Of a stretch of DNA of 64,000 nt, positions 17,870 to 27,837 are shown piece after piece. The position numbers were made by a program, and so were the translations under genes. Below the pieces are notes generated by a model. That model was not told the origin of the DNA, searched no databases, and worked only from the letters and a program-made list of their open reading frames with translations. Source of the DNA: an uncultured Paraburkholderia sp. (GTDB lineage: Bacteria > Pseudomonadota > Gammaproteobacteria > Burkholderiales > Burkholderiaceae); NCBI GenBank assembly GCA_940746715.1, contig CALNWN010000001.1, forward strand, positions 744,001 through 808,000, given 5' to 3'. The first letter of the stretch is position 1. Each line of letters opens with the position of its first letter.

Positions 17870-20062
17870 TCAGTGCAATTGCCGGTAGATCTGCTCGGCG
17901 AGCGCCTGCGAAATGCCTTCGACGCTCGCGAGGTCCTCCACGCTTGCCGCGACCACCCCGCGCAAGCCGCCGAAGCGCGCCAACAGCCGCTGACGCCGCT
18001 TCGCGCCCACGCCCTCCAGTTCTTCGAGCCGCGACGTCTGGCGCGTCTTGCCGCGCTTCGCGCGCATCCCGGTGATGGCAAAGCGGTGCGCCTCGTCGCG
18101 GATCTGCACGACCAGCATCAGCGCGGCGCTTTCCTTGCCGAGTTCGAGCGGCGCGCGGCCGTCGGCGAAGATCAGGGTTTCGAGGCCGACCTTGCGCCCC
18201 TCGCCCTTCGCGACGCCGACCAGCATGCCGGTGTCGAGGCCGAGCTCGGTGAACACCTGGCGCGCGATTTCGACCTGGCCCTTGCCGCCGTCGATCAGCA
18301 CGATGGTCGGCAGGATGCCGCCCGACGCGACCGGCTCCGCGGCCTCCAGCGTCAACGAAGGATCCGCGGCCGCATCGCTTTGCAGCTCGACGGCTTCGTC
18401 GGAGGCGTTCGCGGCGGCTTGGGCGACCATCTTCTCGTAGCGGCGCGTAAGGACCTGGCGCATGGCCGCGTAGTCGTCGCCGGGCGTGATGCCGGTAATG
18501 TTGTAGCGGCGATATTCCGACGACTGCATCTTGTGATGGTGATACACCACGCACGACGCCTGCGTCGCCTCGCCCATGGTGTGGCTGATGTCGAAGCATT
18601 CGATCCGCACGTGCGCGAGGTCGTCGCACTCCATGCCGAGCGTGTCGGTGAGCGCGCGCGTGCGGGCCTGCTGCGAGCCTTGCTCCGACAGCAGCCGCGC
18701 GAGCGCGAGCCGCGCATTCTGTTCGGCCATCGCGAGCCACGCGCGACGCTGACCTTGCGGCTGACGCAGCACGGTCACCTTGTGGCCGGCCTGCTCGATC
18801 AGCACGTCGACGAGCTCGCGCGTAGCCGGCGCGTGACTGACCACGAGCACGGGCGGCACGCGGTTGCCCAGATAGTGCTGCGCGATGAACGCCTCGAGCA
18901 CTTCGGATTCGATGCCGCCCGCCGTGCGGCGTTTGCGCGGCTTCGCGGCTTCGCTGCCGGATGCGTGCTCGGTGTCGGCGGTGTTTGAATCGGCGTCGCT
19001 TGAATCGGCGTCGCTTGCTTCCTCGTCTTCCGGCGGCAGTTCCTGAGCGATGACGAGCGCGTCGGCGTCCGCTTCCTTGTCTGCATGGTGTTCAACCGAC
19101 GAACCTCCGTCCGTCGCGATGCCCGCCGGCGCATCCTCGTCGCCGGCATCTTCCAGACCGCCCTCTTCCGCCGTGAGCCCGCTTTCCACGTGCGCGGGAA
19201 AATAGGCTTTGTCGCCGAGGTGCCGCCCGCCGCACACCATCGCGAGGTTCACGCAAACCCGCCCGCCCAGCGCGACCACCGCGAGAATATCGACGTCGCT
19301 GTCGCTGCCCACTTCAATGGCCTGCTGATGCAGCACGGTCGAGAGCGAGCTCATCTGGTTGCGCACCGCCGCCGCCTGCTCGAACTTTAGCTCGCTCGCG
19401 AACGCGTGCATCTTCTGCTCGAGTTCCTTCATCACCTCGCCCTGGCGGCCGAGCAGAAAGCGCGATGCATTGGCGACGTCGCGCGCGTAATCCTCTTCGC
19501 TGATGTTCGCGACGCACGGCGCCGTGCAGCGCCCGATCTGGTGCAGCAGGCACGGCCGCGTGCGGTTGTTGAACACCGAGTCCTCGCAGGTGCGCAGCTG
19601 GAATACGCGCTGCAGGATCTGAATGCTATCGCGCACGGCCCACGCGCTCGGAAACGGCCCGAAGTACTGGTTCTTGCGATCCACCGAACCGCGGTAGTAC
19701 GCCATGCGCGGGAACTTGTGGCCGGTCAGCTTCAGGTACGGATACGACTTGTCGTCGCGAAAGAGAATGTTGTAGCGCGGCGCGAGCGCCTTGATCAGGT
19801 TGTTTTCGAGCAGCAGCGCCTCGGCCTCGGAACGCGTGACGGTCGTCTCGATACGCGCGATGCGCGTCACCATCATTGCGATGCGCGGCGACAGCTGCGT
19901 CTTCGTGAAATAGCTCGACACGCGCTTTTTCAGATCGCGCGCCTTGCCGACGTACAGCACGGCGCCGTGCGTGTCGTAATAGCGATAGACGCCTGGCAGA
20001 TGCGGCAACTGGGCGAGCACTGTCTTCGGCTCGAATTCGATGCTTGCTTCGGGTTCGGTCAT
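17870..20062 (-). CDS. uvrC: UvrABC excision nuclease subunit C, with long acidic insertion
   Basis: 730 residues against about 610 in E. coli. The GIY-YIG domain (GVYRYYD...AVLYVGKA, residues 24-42) makes the 3' incision; a Cys cluster and the UVR/UvrB-binding helix (residues ~210-240) follow; the RNase H-like C-terminal domain (5' incision) and tandem helix-hairpin-helix motifs ([26 protein letters not shown]) end the protein. Between residues ~291 and 383 there is a very acidic, low-complexity insertion rich in Asp, Glu, Ala and Ser, and a second Ala/Glu-rich insertion lies in the RNase H domain around the sequence [11 protein letters not shown]. The core motifs are intact, so it is probably functional. 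Confidence 0.96.
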   Translation of the reverse strand: MTEPEASIEFEPKTVLAQLPHLPGVYRYYDTHGAVLYVGKARDLKKRVSSYFTKTQLSPRIAMMVTRIARIETTVTRSEAEALLLENNLIKALAPRYNILFRDDKSYPYLKLTGHKFPRMAYYRGSVDRKNQYFGPFPSAWAVRDSIQILQRVFQLRTCEDSVFNNRTRPCLLHQIGRCTAPCVANISEEDYARDVANASRFLLGRQGEVMKELEQKMHAFASELKFEQAAAVRNQMSSLSTVLHQQAIEVGSDSDVDILAVVALGGRVCVNLAMVCGGRHLGDKAYFPAHVESGLTAEEGGLEDAGDEDAPAGIATDGGSSVEHHADKEADADALVIAQELPPEDEEASDADSSDADSNTADTEHASGSEAAKPRKRRTAGGIESEVLEAFIAQHYLGNRVPPVLVVSHAPATRELVDVLIEQAGHKVTVLRQPQGQRRAWLAMAEQNARLALARLLSEQGSQQARTRALTDTLGMECDDLAHVRIECFDISHTMGEATQASCVVYHHHKMQSSEYRRYNITGITPGDDYAAMRQVLTRRYEKMVAQAAANASDEAVELQSDAAADPSLTLEAAEPVASGGILPTIVLIDGGKGQVEIARQVFTELGLDTGMLVGVAKGEGRKVGLETLIFADGRAPLELGKESAALMLVVQIRDEAHRFAITGMRAKRGKTRQTSRLEELEGVGAKRRQRLLARFGGLRGVVAASVEDLASVEGISQALAEQIYRQLH

Positions 20063-20214
20063 GCAGATGGGCTGGGTGGAACGGTCTCGCGAAGAGTCGC
20101 GCCGCCGGACGCGCGCCCGCGTTGCGGCCGGCGCGCGAAAATCGGACGGATGCTGCGTACAGGTGCTTTAGAATCGTCAGTTTAGAACATTCCGCGTCCG
20201 CCCGAGCCCTGCTC

Positions 20215-21384
20215 ATGTCCTCCACTGCGCCGCTCCCTAGCTCTCCCGCCGCGCCGCCGGGCCCACCGGCCGCTGCCATCGCGTGCGATATTTTCTGCGC
20301 GGTGATCGACAATTTCGGCGACATCGGCGTGTGCTGGCGTCTCGCGCGGCAATTGGCCGCCGAGCACGGCTGGCAGGTGCGCGTCTTCGTCGACGATCTG
20401 CATGCGTTCCAGAAGCTGTGCCCGTCGCTTGCGCCGGATCGCGCGCGGCAGACGGTCGGCGGCGTCGTCGTCGAGCATTGGCACACGCCCACGCACGCGG
20501 GCGACACGCTCGAAACGGCCGACGTCGTGATCGAGGCGTTTGCCTGCGAGCTGCCGCCCGTTTACGTGGCGGCGATGGCGCAACGCGAGCGCGCGCCCGT
20601 GTGGATCAACCTCGAATATCTGAGCGCCGAAGACTGGGTCGCGGACTTTCACCTGCGGCCGTCGCCGCATCCGCGATATCCGCTCGTCAAGACGTTCTTT
20701 TTTCCTGGACTCGGTCCGGGCACGGGCGGCGTGCTGAAGGAACGGAATCTGGATGCCGCGCGCGCCGCGTTCGAAGCGTCGCCGGCCGCGCGCGATGCCT
20801 GGTGGCGCGAGACCGTCGGCCGTACGCCGCCCGCCGACGCGACCGTCGTATCGCTTTTCGCGTATGAGACTCCCGCCGTCGACAGCCTCCTCGAACAATG
20901 GCGCGACAGTGCCCGACCGGTGGTGCTGCTGGTGCCGGAGGGCCGGATCTCCGGCGGCGCGGGCGCCCATGCGGAGCGCGGCGCGCTAAGCGCGCACGGC
21001 CTCGCGTTCACGGAGCAAGCGGGCTACGACGCGCTGCTCTGGGCGAGCGACCTGAATTTCGTGCGCGGCGAGGACTCCTTCGTGCGCGCGCAGTGGGCCG
21101 CGAGGCCATTCGTCTGGCATATCTATCCGCAGGCCGACGACGCGCATCTGCCGAAACTCGATGCCGCGCTTGCGCACTACGCGCGCACGCTTCCCGCCGA
21201 GCCCGCCGCCGCGCTCGCGCGCTTCTGGCACGCGTGGAACGGCGGCGGCGTCCCCGACTGGGCGGCGCTGTGCCGTCACTATCCCGCGCTTGAACGACGC
21301 GCGGTCGAATGGGCCGGCGAGCTGGCGCAAGTGGGCGACCTCGCGGGAAATCTGGCCTTGTTCACAAAAACTCAGTTAAAATAA
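20215..21384 (+). CDS. earP: EF-P arginine rhamnosyltransferase
   Basis: 389 residues. EarP transfers rhamnose from dTDP-rhamnose to Arg32 of elongation factor P. The N-terminal motif IDNFGDIGVCWRLARQL carries the catalytic Asp pair (Asp32, Asp36), and the C-terminal nucleotide-sugar site has RGEDSFVRAQWA (Glu286) and PFVWHIYPQ, all EarP hallmarks. The ATG at 20215 is followed by a Pro/Ala-rich lead-in and fits the family. The target gene efp is 380 bases downstream in the same direction. The gene is divergent from uvrC. Confidence 0.94.
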   Translation: MSSTAPLPSSPAAPPGPPAAAIACDIFCAVIDNFGDIGVCWRLARQLAAEHGWQVRVFVDDLHAFQKLCPSLAPDRARQTVGGVVVEHWHTPTHAGDTLETADVVIEAFACELPPVYVAAMAQRERAPVWINLEYLSAEDWVADFHLRPSPHPRYPLVKTFFFPGLGPGTGGVLKERNLDAARAAFEASPAARDAWWRETVGRTPPADATVVSLFAYETPAVDSLLEQWRDSARPVVLLVPEGRISGGAGAHAERGALSAHGLAFTEQAGYDALLWASDLNFVRGEDSFVRAQWAARPFVWHIYPQADDAHLPKLDAALAHYARTLPAEPAAALARFWHAWNGGGVPDWAALCRHYPALERRAVEWAGELAQVGDLAGNLALFTKTQLK

Positions 21385-21763
21385 GCGGTTATCCAACGGC
21401 CGACGACGGACGACGCAAGCGCGGCCCGATCGCAGCAAAAATCCTGGTCAAAAGCGGGTTCAATCGAACCCGTGGAAGCGCCCGGACCACGCTGCCGACC
21501 GGCGCCACTCGTGTACACGCCCGCATCGGGTAAAAAAGCAGGTAACGGATTGCGGGATAGCGGGGCTGTGAAACTGTGGCGGCGGCTGAACCGGCAACAT
21601 CAGCGGCAACGCCACCGAATCCCGCGGCAAGCCCACCACGCTTCATGCACGCTTCCCGCCAGGCCGTCCCGGCGCGGCGCGAGTTGCAGGAAGCGTCGAA
21701 GCCGCTTGCGCCGTATGCCGTTGAGCACCAGTTACAGCTACTTATTTCGTACAGGACAGTTTT
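21385..21763. other. earP-efp intergenic region
   Basis: About 380 bases without a plausible gene. It is long enough for a separate efp promoter and leader, which would let EF-P be made in excess of its modifying enzyme. I could not identify a convincing -35/-10 pair or a terminator after earP. Confidence 0.4.
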
Positions 21764-22321
21764 ATGAAGACCGCACAGGAACTCCGCACCGGCAACGTCG
21801 TGATGATCGGCGCTGACGCCATGGTCGTGCAAAAGGCCGAATACAACAAATCGGGCCGCAACTCCGCCGTCGTCAAGATGAAGTTCAAGAACCTGCTGAC
21901 CGGCGCAGGCATGGAAAGCGTCTACAAGGCAGACGACAAGTTCGACGTCGTCGTGCTCGAGCGCAAGGAAGTGACGTACTCGTACTTCGCCGACCCGATG
22001 TATGTGTTCATGGACGCCGACTACAACCAGTATGAAGTCGAAGCCGAAATGATGGGCGACGCAATGAACTACCTCGAAGACGGCATGGCTTGCGAAGTCG
22101 TCTTCTACAACGACAAGGCCATCTCCGTCGAACTGCCGACCACGCTGGTCCGCGAAATCATCTACACGGAACCGGCTGTCAAGGGCGACACGTCGTCGGG
22201 CAAGGTGCTGAAGAACGCCAAGCTCAACACGGGTTTCGAACTGCAAGTGCCGCTCTTCTGCAACATCGGCGACAAGATTGAAATCGACACGCGTACGCAC
22301 GAGTACCGCAGCCGCGCTTAA
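21764..22321 (+). CDS. efp: Elongation factor P (arginine type)
   Basis: 185 residues with the KOW-like N-terminal domain and two OB domains. It rescues ribosomes stalled at proline runs. The tip of the first domain reads KSGRNSA with Arg at position 32, the residue rhamnosylated by EarP; lysine-type EF-P would need EpmA/EpmB instead. The conserved C-terminal signature ([20 protein letters not shown]) is present. A strong terminator follows. Confidence 0.97.
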   Translation: MKTAQELRTGNVVMIGADAMVVQKAEYNKSGRNSAVVKMKFKNLLTGAGMESVYKADDKFDVVVLERKEVTYSYFADPMYVFMDADYNQYEVEAEMMGDAMNYLEDGMACEVVFYNDKAISVELPTTLVREIIYTEPAVKGDTSSGKVLKNAKLNTGFELQVPLFCNIGDKIEIDTRTHEYRSRA

Positions 22322-22371
22322 ACGCCGGCCACCTCTCTTAGCGCGACGCAGCGCGCTTAAGAAAAAATGAG

Positions 22372-22400
22372 AAAGCGCCCAGATTGGGCGCTTTTTCTTT
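22372..22400 (+). terminator. Intrinsic terminator of efp
   Basis: A 10-bp perfect stem (AAAGCGCCCA / TGGGCGCTTT) with a three-base loop followed by a T-rich tail, 50 bases after the efp stop. Confidence 0.9.
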
Positions 22401-22582
22401 TTTGTGCCGCCGAGTATCGTTGAGGAAAACTTTACCGGCATTTTTCTCAAAATTGCCGGCGGCGCCGCCTGTTCTTGCCGGCTCTCGCCCGTGTAAGCCA
22501 TTGATCTAGCTAGCCAAAGCGCATTGGCACAGGTCATGCTAGTCAGCATTTACCTTATATTTCTCGACTGCGGAGATGCGAC

Positions 22583-22801
22583 ATGAACAACGACATCGCG
22601 GAAGGCAAGTGGAAGCAACTGGTTGGCAAAGCCAAGGCGGCATGGGGCGAACTGACCGACGACGAATTGACGAAGGCCGAAGGCCGCGCCGACCGTCTCG
22701 CCGGCCTGATCCAGGAACGTTATGGCAAGAGCCGCGAGGACGCGGAGCGTGAAGTGCGCCGCTTCTTCGACAGCAACGGGATGTCTGACGCGAGAAAGTG
22801 A
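22583..22801 (+). CDS. CsbD family small stress protein
   Basis: 72 residues, highly charged. It begins NNDIAEGKWKQLVGKAKAAW and continues with LTDDELTKAEGRADRLAGLI, the diagnostic CsbD-like pattern; the family is stress-induced in many bacteria and its molecular role is unknown. A GGAG ribosome-binding site lies seven bases upstream of the ATG. It is a single-gene unit between the efp terminator and the response regulator. Confidence 0.93.
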   Translation: MNNDIAEGKWKQLVGKAKAAWGELTDDELTKAEGRADRLAGLIQERYGKSREDAEREVRRFFDSNGMSDARK

Positions 22802-23146
22802 GGTAAGTACCGGCGCCCTTGCCCGTCACATCGTGGCCGCAAGGACGCCGGCGGATTGCGACGAGGGCGGCGCGACACGAAACGGTGAGTCGCGAATCGC
22901 CCTTTTGCCACAGCAAAGGACCAGAACTACGTGAGTCGACTCGCCGCCCGCATCGCCCGGCGTCATGCACGCCGGATACCGCACTCATGCCGACTGGAGG
23001 GCCGCTGCCGCGCCGACTCCATCAAGGCAGCGCGCGTGGCGACGCATCCGACCGACAGTACCGGCCAGCCATTGCGCCCGCGCCGCACGCCCCGCTCCGG
23101 GCGCGCAGAAGCAGGTATTCCATCCATTTAACAAGTTGCGCTCGCC
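22802..23146. other. Intergenic region upstream of the response regulator
   Basis: About 345 bases with no ORF that resembles a known protein and no clear hairpin or promoter. It separates csbD from the response regulator. Confidence 0.4.
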
Positions 23147-24484
23147 ATGCCACACGCCCTGATTGTTGAAGACGATCCCAATAGCCTGTCGGGCCTGTCC
23201 GCCATTCTTGCCGCCGACGGCTTCTCCGTCGACACGGCGACGACCATCGCCGAAGCGCGGGCCGCGCTGACGCGCTTCATTCCCGACGTCGTGCTCGTCG
23301 ATCTGAATCTGCCCGACGGCAGCGGCCTCGATCTGTTGCAGCATTTGCCCGCGCATCCGCCAGGCGGCGCGCTGCCCGTCATCGTGATGACCGGCAGCGC
23401 GACCGTCGAAAGCGCGATCGAGGGCTTCCGGCACGGCATCTGGGACTATCTGCTGAAGCCGGTGAATATTCCGCGGCTGCGCAGCCTGCTCGCGCGCATT
23501 CCGCGCCCGTACGAGCTGACCGAGGAAGTGCAGACGCTGCGCGCGTCGCTGCGTCAACTCGGCCGCTTCGGCTCGATGCTCGGCCGCAGCCCGGCCATGC
23601 AGCACGTCTACGACACGATCGAACACATCGCGCCGACGGAAGCCGCCGTGCTCATTTCGGGCGAAGCCGGCACCGGTAAGCAGGTCGCGGCCCGCACGAT
23701 GCACGACATGAGCCGGCGCCGCAAAGGTCCGTTCGTCACGCTCGACTGCCGCGGCGCGGGCGGGGCGCCGGCGCTCCGTTCGCTCGACAGCGTGTTGTTC
23801 GGCCACGAACGCGGCGCGTTCAGCGGCGCGGAACAGCGCGAGCCGGGCCTGTTCGAGCAGGCGAGCGGCGGCACGCTTTTCATCGACGAAATCGCGGAGT
23901 TGCCGCGTGCGCAGCAGGAGGCGCTGCTGCGCGCGCTCGATTCGCAGACCTTCATGCGCGTCGGCGGGACGAGTCAGGTGGTGACCGATTTCCGTCTGAT
24001 CGCGTCGACGCGCAAGGCGCTGCGCCTTGAAGCCGCGGCTGTGACGCTGCCTCCGTTGCGCGAGCGCGGCGAAGATCCGGCGCTGATCGCGCAGGCTATC
24101 GTCGACGAATTGAATCACGACGCTGCCGCGCGCGGCGCGTCGGAGATCGCGAAACAGATCGGGCCGAATTTCCTGCGCGAATGCCTGAGCTACGAATGGC
24201 CGGGCAATGTGCGCGAGCTCCAGGACCGCGTGCGGCGGGCGTATCACGCGTCGGGCGACGTGCTCGAATCGTTGCGCGCGGACGAAGCGGGCTCCGTCAA
24301 TGGCCGCGATCTGAACGGCAGCCGTGTGCAGGTCACGGTCGGCACGCCGCTCGCGGACGTCGAAGAGATGCTGATTCGCGCGACGCTCGACGCGGTCGGC
24401 GGCACGCGCCATCGGGCGGCGTCGCTGCTCGGCATCAGTCCTAAAACGCTGTATAACAAGCTGCAGCGAATGCGGCTGAACTGA
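23147..24484 (+). CDS. Sigma-54-type response regulator with altered GAFTGA and missing arginine-finger segment
   Basis: 445 residues in three parts. The receiver domain (1-115) has acidic pocket EDD, phosphoacceptor Asp52, Thr82 and Lys104. The AAA+ domain (~145-360) has Walker A GEAGTGK (172-178) and Walker B GTLFIDEIAEL. A Fis-type helix-turn-helix (~415-442, RHRAASLLGISPKTLYNKLQ) ends the protein. The sigma-54 contact loop reads GAFSGA instead of GAFTGA. Between IAST and LPPLRER there are only about 12 residues, where NtrC-like proteins have about 27; the FREDLYYRL arginine-finger segment is absent. ATP hydrolysis and sigma-54 activation are therefore doubtful. No histidine kinase is adjacent. 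Confidence 0.9.
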   Translation: MPHALIVEDDPNSLSGLSAILAADGFSVDTATTIAEARAALTRFIPDVVLVDLNLPDGSGLDLLQHLPAHPPGGALPVIVMTGSATVESAIEGFRHGIWDYLLKPVNIPRLRSLLARIPRPYELTEEVQTLRASLRQLGRFGSMLGRSPAMQHVYDTIEHIAPTEAAVLISGEAGTGKQVAARTMHDMSRRRKGPFVTLDCRGAGGAPALRSLDSVLFGHERGAFSGAEQREPGLFEQASGGTLFIDEIAELPRAQQEALLRALDSQTFMRVGGTSQVVTDFRLIASTRKALRLEAAAVTLPPLRERGEDPALIAQAIVDELNHDAAARGASEIAKQIGPNFLRECLSYEWPGNVRELQDRVRRAYHASGDVLESLRADEAGSVNGRDLNGSRVQVTVGTPLADVEEMLIRATLDAVGGTRHRAASLLGISPKTLYNKLQRMRLN

Positions 24485-24516
24485 CGCGAGCGGGCCGCCT
24501 GCGGGCATCGGATGCG

Positions 24517-24546
24517 AAAACGGCGTCTCATTGGAGACGCCGTTTT
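24517..24546. terminator. Bidirectional terminator between the response regulator and nagZ
   Basis: A perfect 13-bp stem (AAAACGGCGTCTC / GAGACGCCGTTTT) with loop ATTG. T tracts on both sides serve the convergent genes. Confidence 0.92.
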
Positions 24547-24565
24547 TCCGACTACCGCTCGCCGC

Positions 24566-25594
24566 TCAGGCGAACACGCTGCGCAGCAGCGCCTGTGCTT
24601 GCAGATACTGCGGCTGCGCGACCAGCTTGCTCCACTTGAGCGGTTTGCCGCGAGCCCGCATGCGCTTTAAGCGCTGCTGCGATTCCTTCGACGGCGTAAA
24701 GCGCAGCTCGTCCAGCACCTTTTCGGCCTGGTCGGGCTGATTGCAGATCAGCACCATGTCGCAGCCGGCTTGCAGTGCGGCAGTCGCGCCTTCGGTGAGC
24801 GTGCCGCCTTGGCACGCGGCTTCCATCGAGAGGTCGTCGCTGAAAATCGCACCCTCGAAGCGCAGCTTGCCGCGCAGAATGTCTTGCAGCCAGACGCGCG
24901 AAAAACCCGCCGGCTTCGAGTCGACTTGCGGATACACCACATGCGCCGGAATCACCGAGCCGAGCGCGAGGCCTAGCCAGTCATAAGGCGCGACGTCGTC
25001 GCGCAGGATTTCGTCGAGCGAACGGTCGTCGACGGGCATCGCGACGTGCGAATCGGCATGCGCGAAACCGTGCCCCGGGAAATGCTTGCCGCAATTGCTC
25101 ATGCCGGCAAGCGCAAGACCGTGGTTGAGGCTTTTTGCGAGCAGCGTCACCACGCGCGGGTCGCTGTGAAACGCGCGGTCGCCGATCACCTGCGACTGCC
25201 CGTAGTTCAGGTCGAGCACAGGCGTGAAGCTCATGTCGATCCCGCAGGCGCGCAACTCCGAAGCAAGAATATAGCCGACCGCGGTGGCGACCTTGGTGGC
25301 ATGCAGCACGTCGCTGTCCCACAGCGCGCCGAGCTTGCCCATGGCCGGAAGGACCGTGAAGCCGTCCGTGCGGAAGCGCTGCACGCGTCCGCCTTCGTGA
25401 TCGACGGCAATCAGCAGATCCTCGCGAATCGCGCGGATCGAATCGGTCAGCGCGATGAGTTGCGCGCGGCTCTCGTAGTGGCGCGCGAACAGGATCACGC
25501 CACCGGTCATCGGGTGAGCAAGGCGGCGCTTGTCGTCGTCATTCAGCGTTTTGCCGACCACGTCGAGCATGACCGGTCCGGGAATGGTTTTCAT
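24566..25594 (-). CDS. nagZ: Beta-N-acetylhexosaminidase (peptidoglycan recycling)
   Basis: 342 residues, family GH3. It removes GlcNAc from anhydro-muropeptides in the cytosol during cell-wall recycling and so affects AmpC induction. Signatures are VDHEGGRVQRF, the GH3 loop with KHFPGHGFAHADSH (catalytic Asp-His pair) and the nucleophile region IFSDDLSMEAA. It lies downstream of acpS and probably ends the acpS transcription unit at the shared terminator. Confidence 0.96.
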   Translation of the reverse strand: MKTIPGPVMLDVVGKTLNDDDKRRLAHPMTGGVILFARHYESRAQLIALTDSIRAIREDLLIAVDHEGGRVQRFRTDGFTVLPAMGKLGALWDSDVLHATKVATAVGYILASELRACGIDMSFTPVLDLNYGQSQVIGDRAFHSDPRVVTLLAKSLNHGLALAGMSNCGKHFPGHGFAHADSHVAMPVDDRSLDEILRDDVAPYDWLGLALGSVIPAHVVYPQVDSKPAGFSRVWLQDILRGKLRFEGAIFSDDLSMEAACQGGTLTEGATAALQAGCDMVLICNQPDQAEKVLDELRFTPSKESQQRLKRMRARGKPLKWSKLVAQPQYLQAQALLRSVFA

Positions 25595-25664
25595 CGAATT
25601 CCGTTGGAAAAAGAATGCGTGCAGCAGGAAAAGACGCGGCCGCGCGGGCCGCGCCTCGGTGTTG

Positions 25665-26105
25665 TTATTCGGCGGCGCTCGAGGGCTGCGCGCCGCGCGC
25701 CTCGTCGACGTGCGTGCTTTCGGCGATCACGAACGACACCGCGTAATCGCGCTCGTCGCTGATCGTGACGCGCGCCGTGATGCCGCGCGCGTCGAGCCAT
25801 TCGGCGAGTTCGCCGGATGCGACCACCATCGGCTCGCCGCTCGGCTTGTTGAGCGTTTGCAGCGCGCGCCATGTCATCGGCCAATGCATGCCGAGACCGA
25901 TCGCCTTGGAGAACGCTTCCTTCGCCGAAAAACGCGTGGCGAGAAACGCGAGGCCGCGCGCCGTCGAACGCGCGTGGCGCGCGTGATAGACGCGCAGTTC
26001 GTCGGGGCCGAGCACTTTCTCGGCGAAGCGGCCGTTGGTGCGCTGCATGACCGCCGCGACGCGGCTCACCTGCACGACGTCCGTCCCGATACCATAGATC
26101 GCCAT
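25665..26105 (-). CDS. acpS: Holo-[acyl-carrier-protein] synthase
   Basis: About 146 residues. It attaches 4'-phosphopantetheine from CoA to Ser of acyl carrier protein, here the acpP at 39572. Motifs are [11 protein letters not shown] (metal-binding Asp) and [12 protein letters not shown] (Glu/Lys). The ATG at 26105 starts the conserved MAIYGIGTD. An upstream in-frame ATG at 26132 would overlap the pdxJ stop as TGATG and is an alternative giving nine extra residues. The C-terminal tail after the fold is Ala/Ser-rich. Confidence 0.95.
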   Translation of the reverse strand: MAIYGIGTDVVQVSRVAAVMQRTNGRFAEKVLGPDELRVYHARHARSTARGLAFLATRFSAKEAFSKAIGLGMHWPMTWRALQTLNKPSGEPMVVASGELAEWLDARGITARVTISDERDYAVSFVIAESTHVDEARGAQPSSAAE

Positions 26106-26131
26106 ATGCGTGCGCGGCCCGTGCGACGACA

Positions 26132-26896
26132 TCAGGCGCGCGCGCCGAGACGCGCGGCGACCATGATCGCCTTCATCTCGCGCACCGCGTTGTCCCAGCC
26201 GGCGAAGATCGCGTGCGCGACGATCGCATGGCCGATGTTCAGCTCGACGATGCCGTCGATTGCCGCGATCTGCTGGACGTTCGTGTAGTGCAGACCGTGC
26301 CCGGCATTGACCTTGATGCCGAGCGTCGCGCCGAACTCGACCGCGCGAACCACGCGCTCGTATTCGCGCTGCTGTTGCGCGGGGTCGTGGGCTTCGGCGT
26401 AGCGCCCGGTGTGCAGTTCGATCACCGGCGCGCCGGCTTCGTGCGCGGCGCGAATCTGCGTCTCGTCCGGATCGATGAAGAGCGACACGCGCGAGTTCGC
26501 GTCCGCCAGTTGCCGGCATGCGGCGCGCACGGCCTCGAATTGGCCGGCCACATCAAGACCGCCTTCGGTCGTCAATTCCTGGCGCTTTTCCGGCACGAGG
26601 CAAACGTCGTGCGGCTGCACCTCGCAGGCGATGTCGAGCATTTCCTGCGTGACCGCACATTCGAGGTTCATCCGCGTCTTCAGAAGCGGACGCAGCGCGC
26701 GCACGTCGGCGTCGACGATATGGCGCCGGTCCTCGCGCAGATGCAGCGTGATGGCGTCGGCGCCGGCCTCTTCCGCCATCAACGCGGCGCGGATCGGGTC
26801 GGGGTACGACGTGCCGCGCGCGTTGCGCAGCGTGGCGACGTGATCGATATTCACGCCGAGATCGATCACATTCGGCGACGTTAGGAAGAAGCTCAT
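26132..26896 (-). CDS. pdxJ: Pyridoxine 5'-phosphate synthase
   Basis: 254 residues, TIM barrel. It condenses 1-deoxyxylulose-5-phosphate with 3-amino-2-oxopropyl phosphate to pyridoxine phosphate. Family segments are [28 protein letters not shown], the ECAVTQEML strand, [19 protein letters not shown] and [11 protein letters not shown]. It lies between recO and acpS, the conserved recO-pdxJ-acpS order; its stop and the acpS start region overlap or nearly so. Confidence 0.97.
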   Translation of the reverse strand: MSFFLTSPNVIDLGVNIDHVATLRNARGTSYPDPIRAALMAEEAGADAITLHLREDRRHIVDADVRALRPLLKTRMNLECAVTQEMLDIACEVQPHDVCLVPEKRQELTTEGGLDVAGQFEAVRAACRQLADANSRVSLFIDPDETQIRAAHEAGAPVIELHTGRYAEAHDPAQQQREYERVVRAVEFGATLGIKVNAGHGLHYTNVQQIAAIDGIVELNIGHAIVAHAIFAGWDNAVREMKAIMVAARLGARA

Positions 26897-26901
26897 AAGT
26901 T

Positions 26902-27837
26902 CTACAAGTCGATCAGAATCTGGCGCGTCGCGAGCGGCGTGCCGCCAAGATAAGTGTTGAGCAGAAAGCGCATCAGCGTTTTGCTTTGCGCCACGGTCTG
27001 CGCTCGATGGTAATCGTCCTTTTCCATATCGAGCAAGGTCTGGCCTGCGACCACCGGCCATTGCGCCGGCAAATCGCCGGAGGCTTCGCGCACGCCGCGC
27101 TCCGGGTCGAACACATAGCGGCCGCCGGCTTCCACAGCCCTGCGCGTGACCGTGCGATCCAGCGACATCGCGTAACCGGTCTCGCGCAACAGCACGCGCT
27201 CGAAGGAGCGCAGCACCTGGACCGGCGGCTCGTCGTGCGCGAGGCGCGTCATGGTGACCACGTAATGATGGAAGAGTTGCGGATGCGGATCTTCGCGCGC
27301 GCAGAATTTGACGAGCAGTTCGTTCACGTAGAAACCGCACAGGAGCGCGTCGCCGGTCAGAGGCAGCATGCCGCCGACCCATTCCGCGCCGGTCAGCGTG
27401 CGCACTTCCGACTTGCCCGACCACGACAACGCGAGCGGCTGGAACGTCTGCAAGACGCCGCGCAACGCCGAGTGCGGCCGCTTGGCGCCCTTCGCGACGA
27501 GCGCAAGACGGCCGTGGTCGCGCGACAGCACGTCAATGATCAGACTCGTCTCACGGTAGGGATAGCTATGCAGAACGAAGGCGGGCTGCTCGGCGATCCG
27601 GTATTCGGAAGCCGCACCCGCACCGCGCGACGACTTGCGCGCCGGCGCCTTGTGCGCTGGATCGCCGGCAGCGGCGCCGGCTTCGGCGGATTTTTTGGCG
27701 GATGATTTGCGGCTAGCGCGAGCGGACTTCGAGCGCTCGCGAGACGGCTCGGCCGGCTCGGAATCGTCCGGACCGGTGTCGGAATTCAGCGTGACCCACG
27801 CGTCATTCGTACCCATACGCGCGAAGTCCTGCTTCAT
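26902..27837 (-). CDS. recO: DNA repair protein RecO with charged N-terminal extension
   Basis: 311 residues against about 240 in E. coli. The OB-fold domain starts near residue 78 ([20 protein letters not shown]) and is followed by the helical domain. It mediates RecA loading in the RecFOR pathway. The first ~77 residues are a Ser/Lys/Ala/Arg-rich low-complexity extension. The frame overlaps the end of era: by 35 bases from the ATG at 27837, or by 14 from the ATG at 27816, which has AGGA ten bases upstream. pdxJ begins five bases after its stop. Confidence 0.93.
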   Translation of the reverse strand: MKQDFARMGTNDAWVTLNSDTGPDDSEPAEPSRERSKSARASRKSSAKKSAEAGAAAGDPAHKAPARKSSRGAGAASEYRIAEQPAFVLHSYPYRETSLIIDVLSRDHGRLALVAKGAKRPHSALRGVLQTFQPLALSWSGKSEVRTLTGAEWVGGMLPLTGDALLCGFYVNELLVKFCAREDPHPQLFHHYVVTMTRLAHDEPPVQVLRSFERVLLRETGYAMSLDRTVTRRAVEAGGRYVFDPERGVREASGDLPAQWPVVAGQTLLDMEKDDYHRAQTVAQSKTLMRFLLNTYLGGTPLATRQILIDL

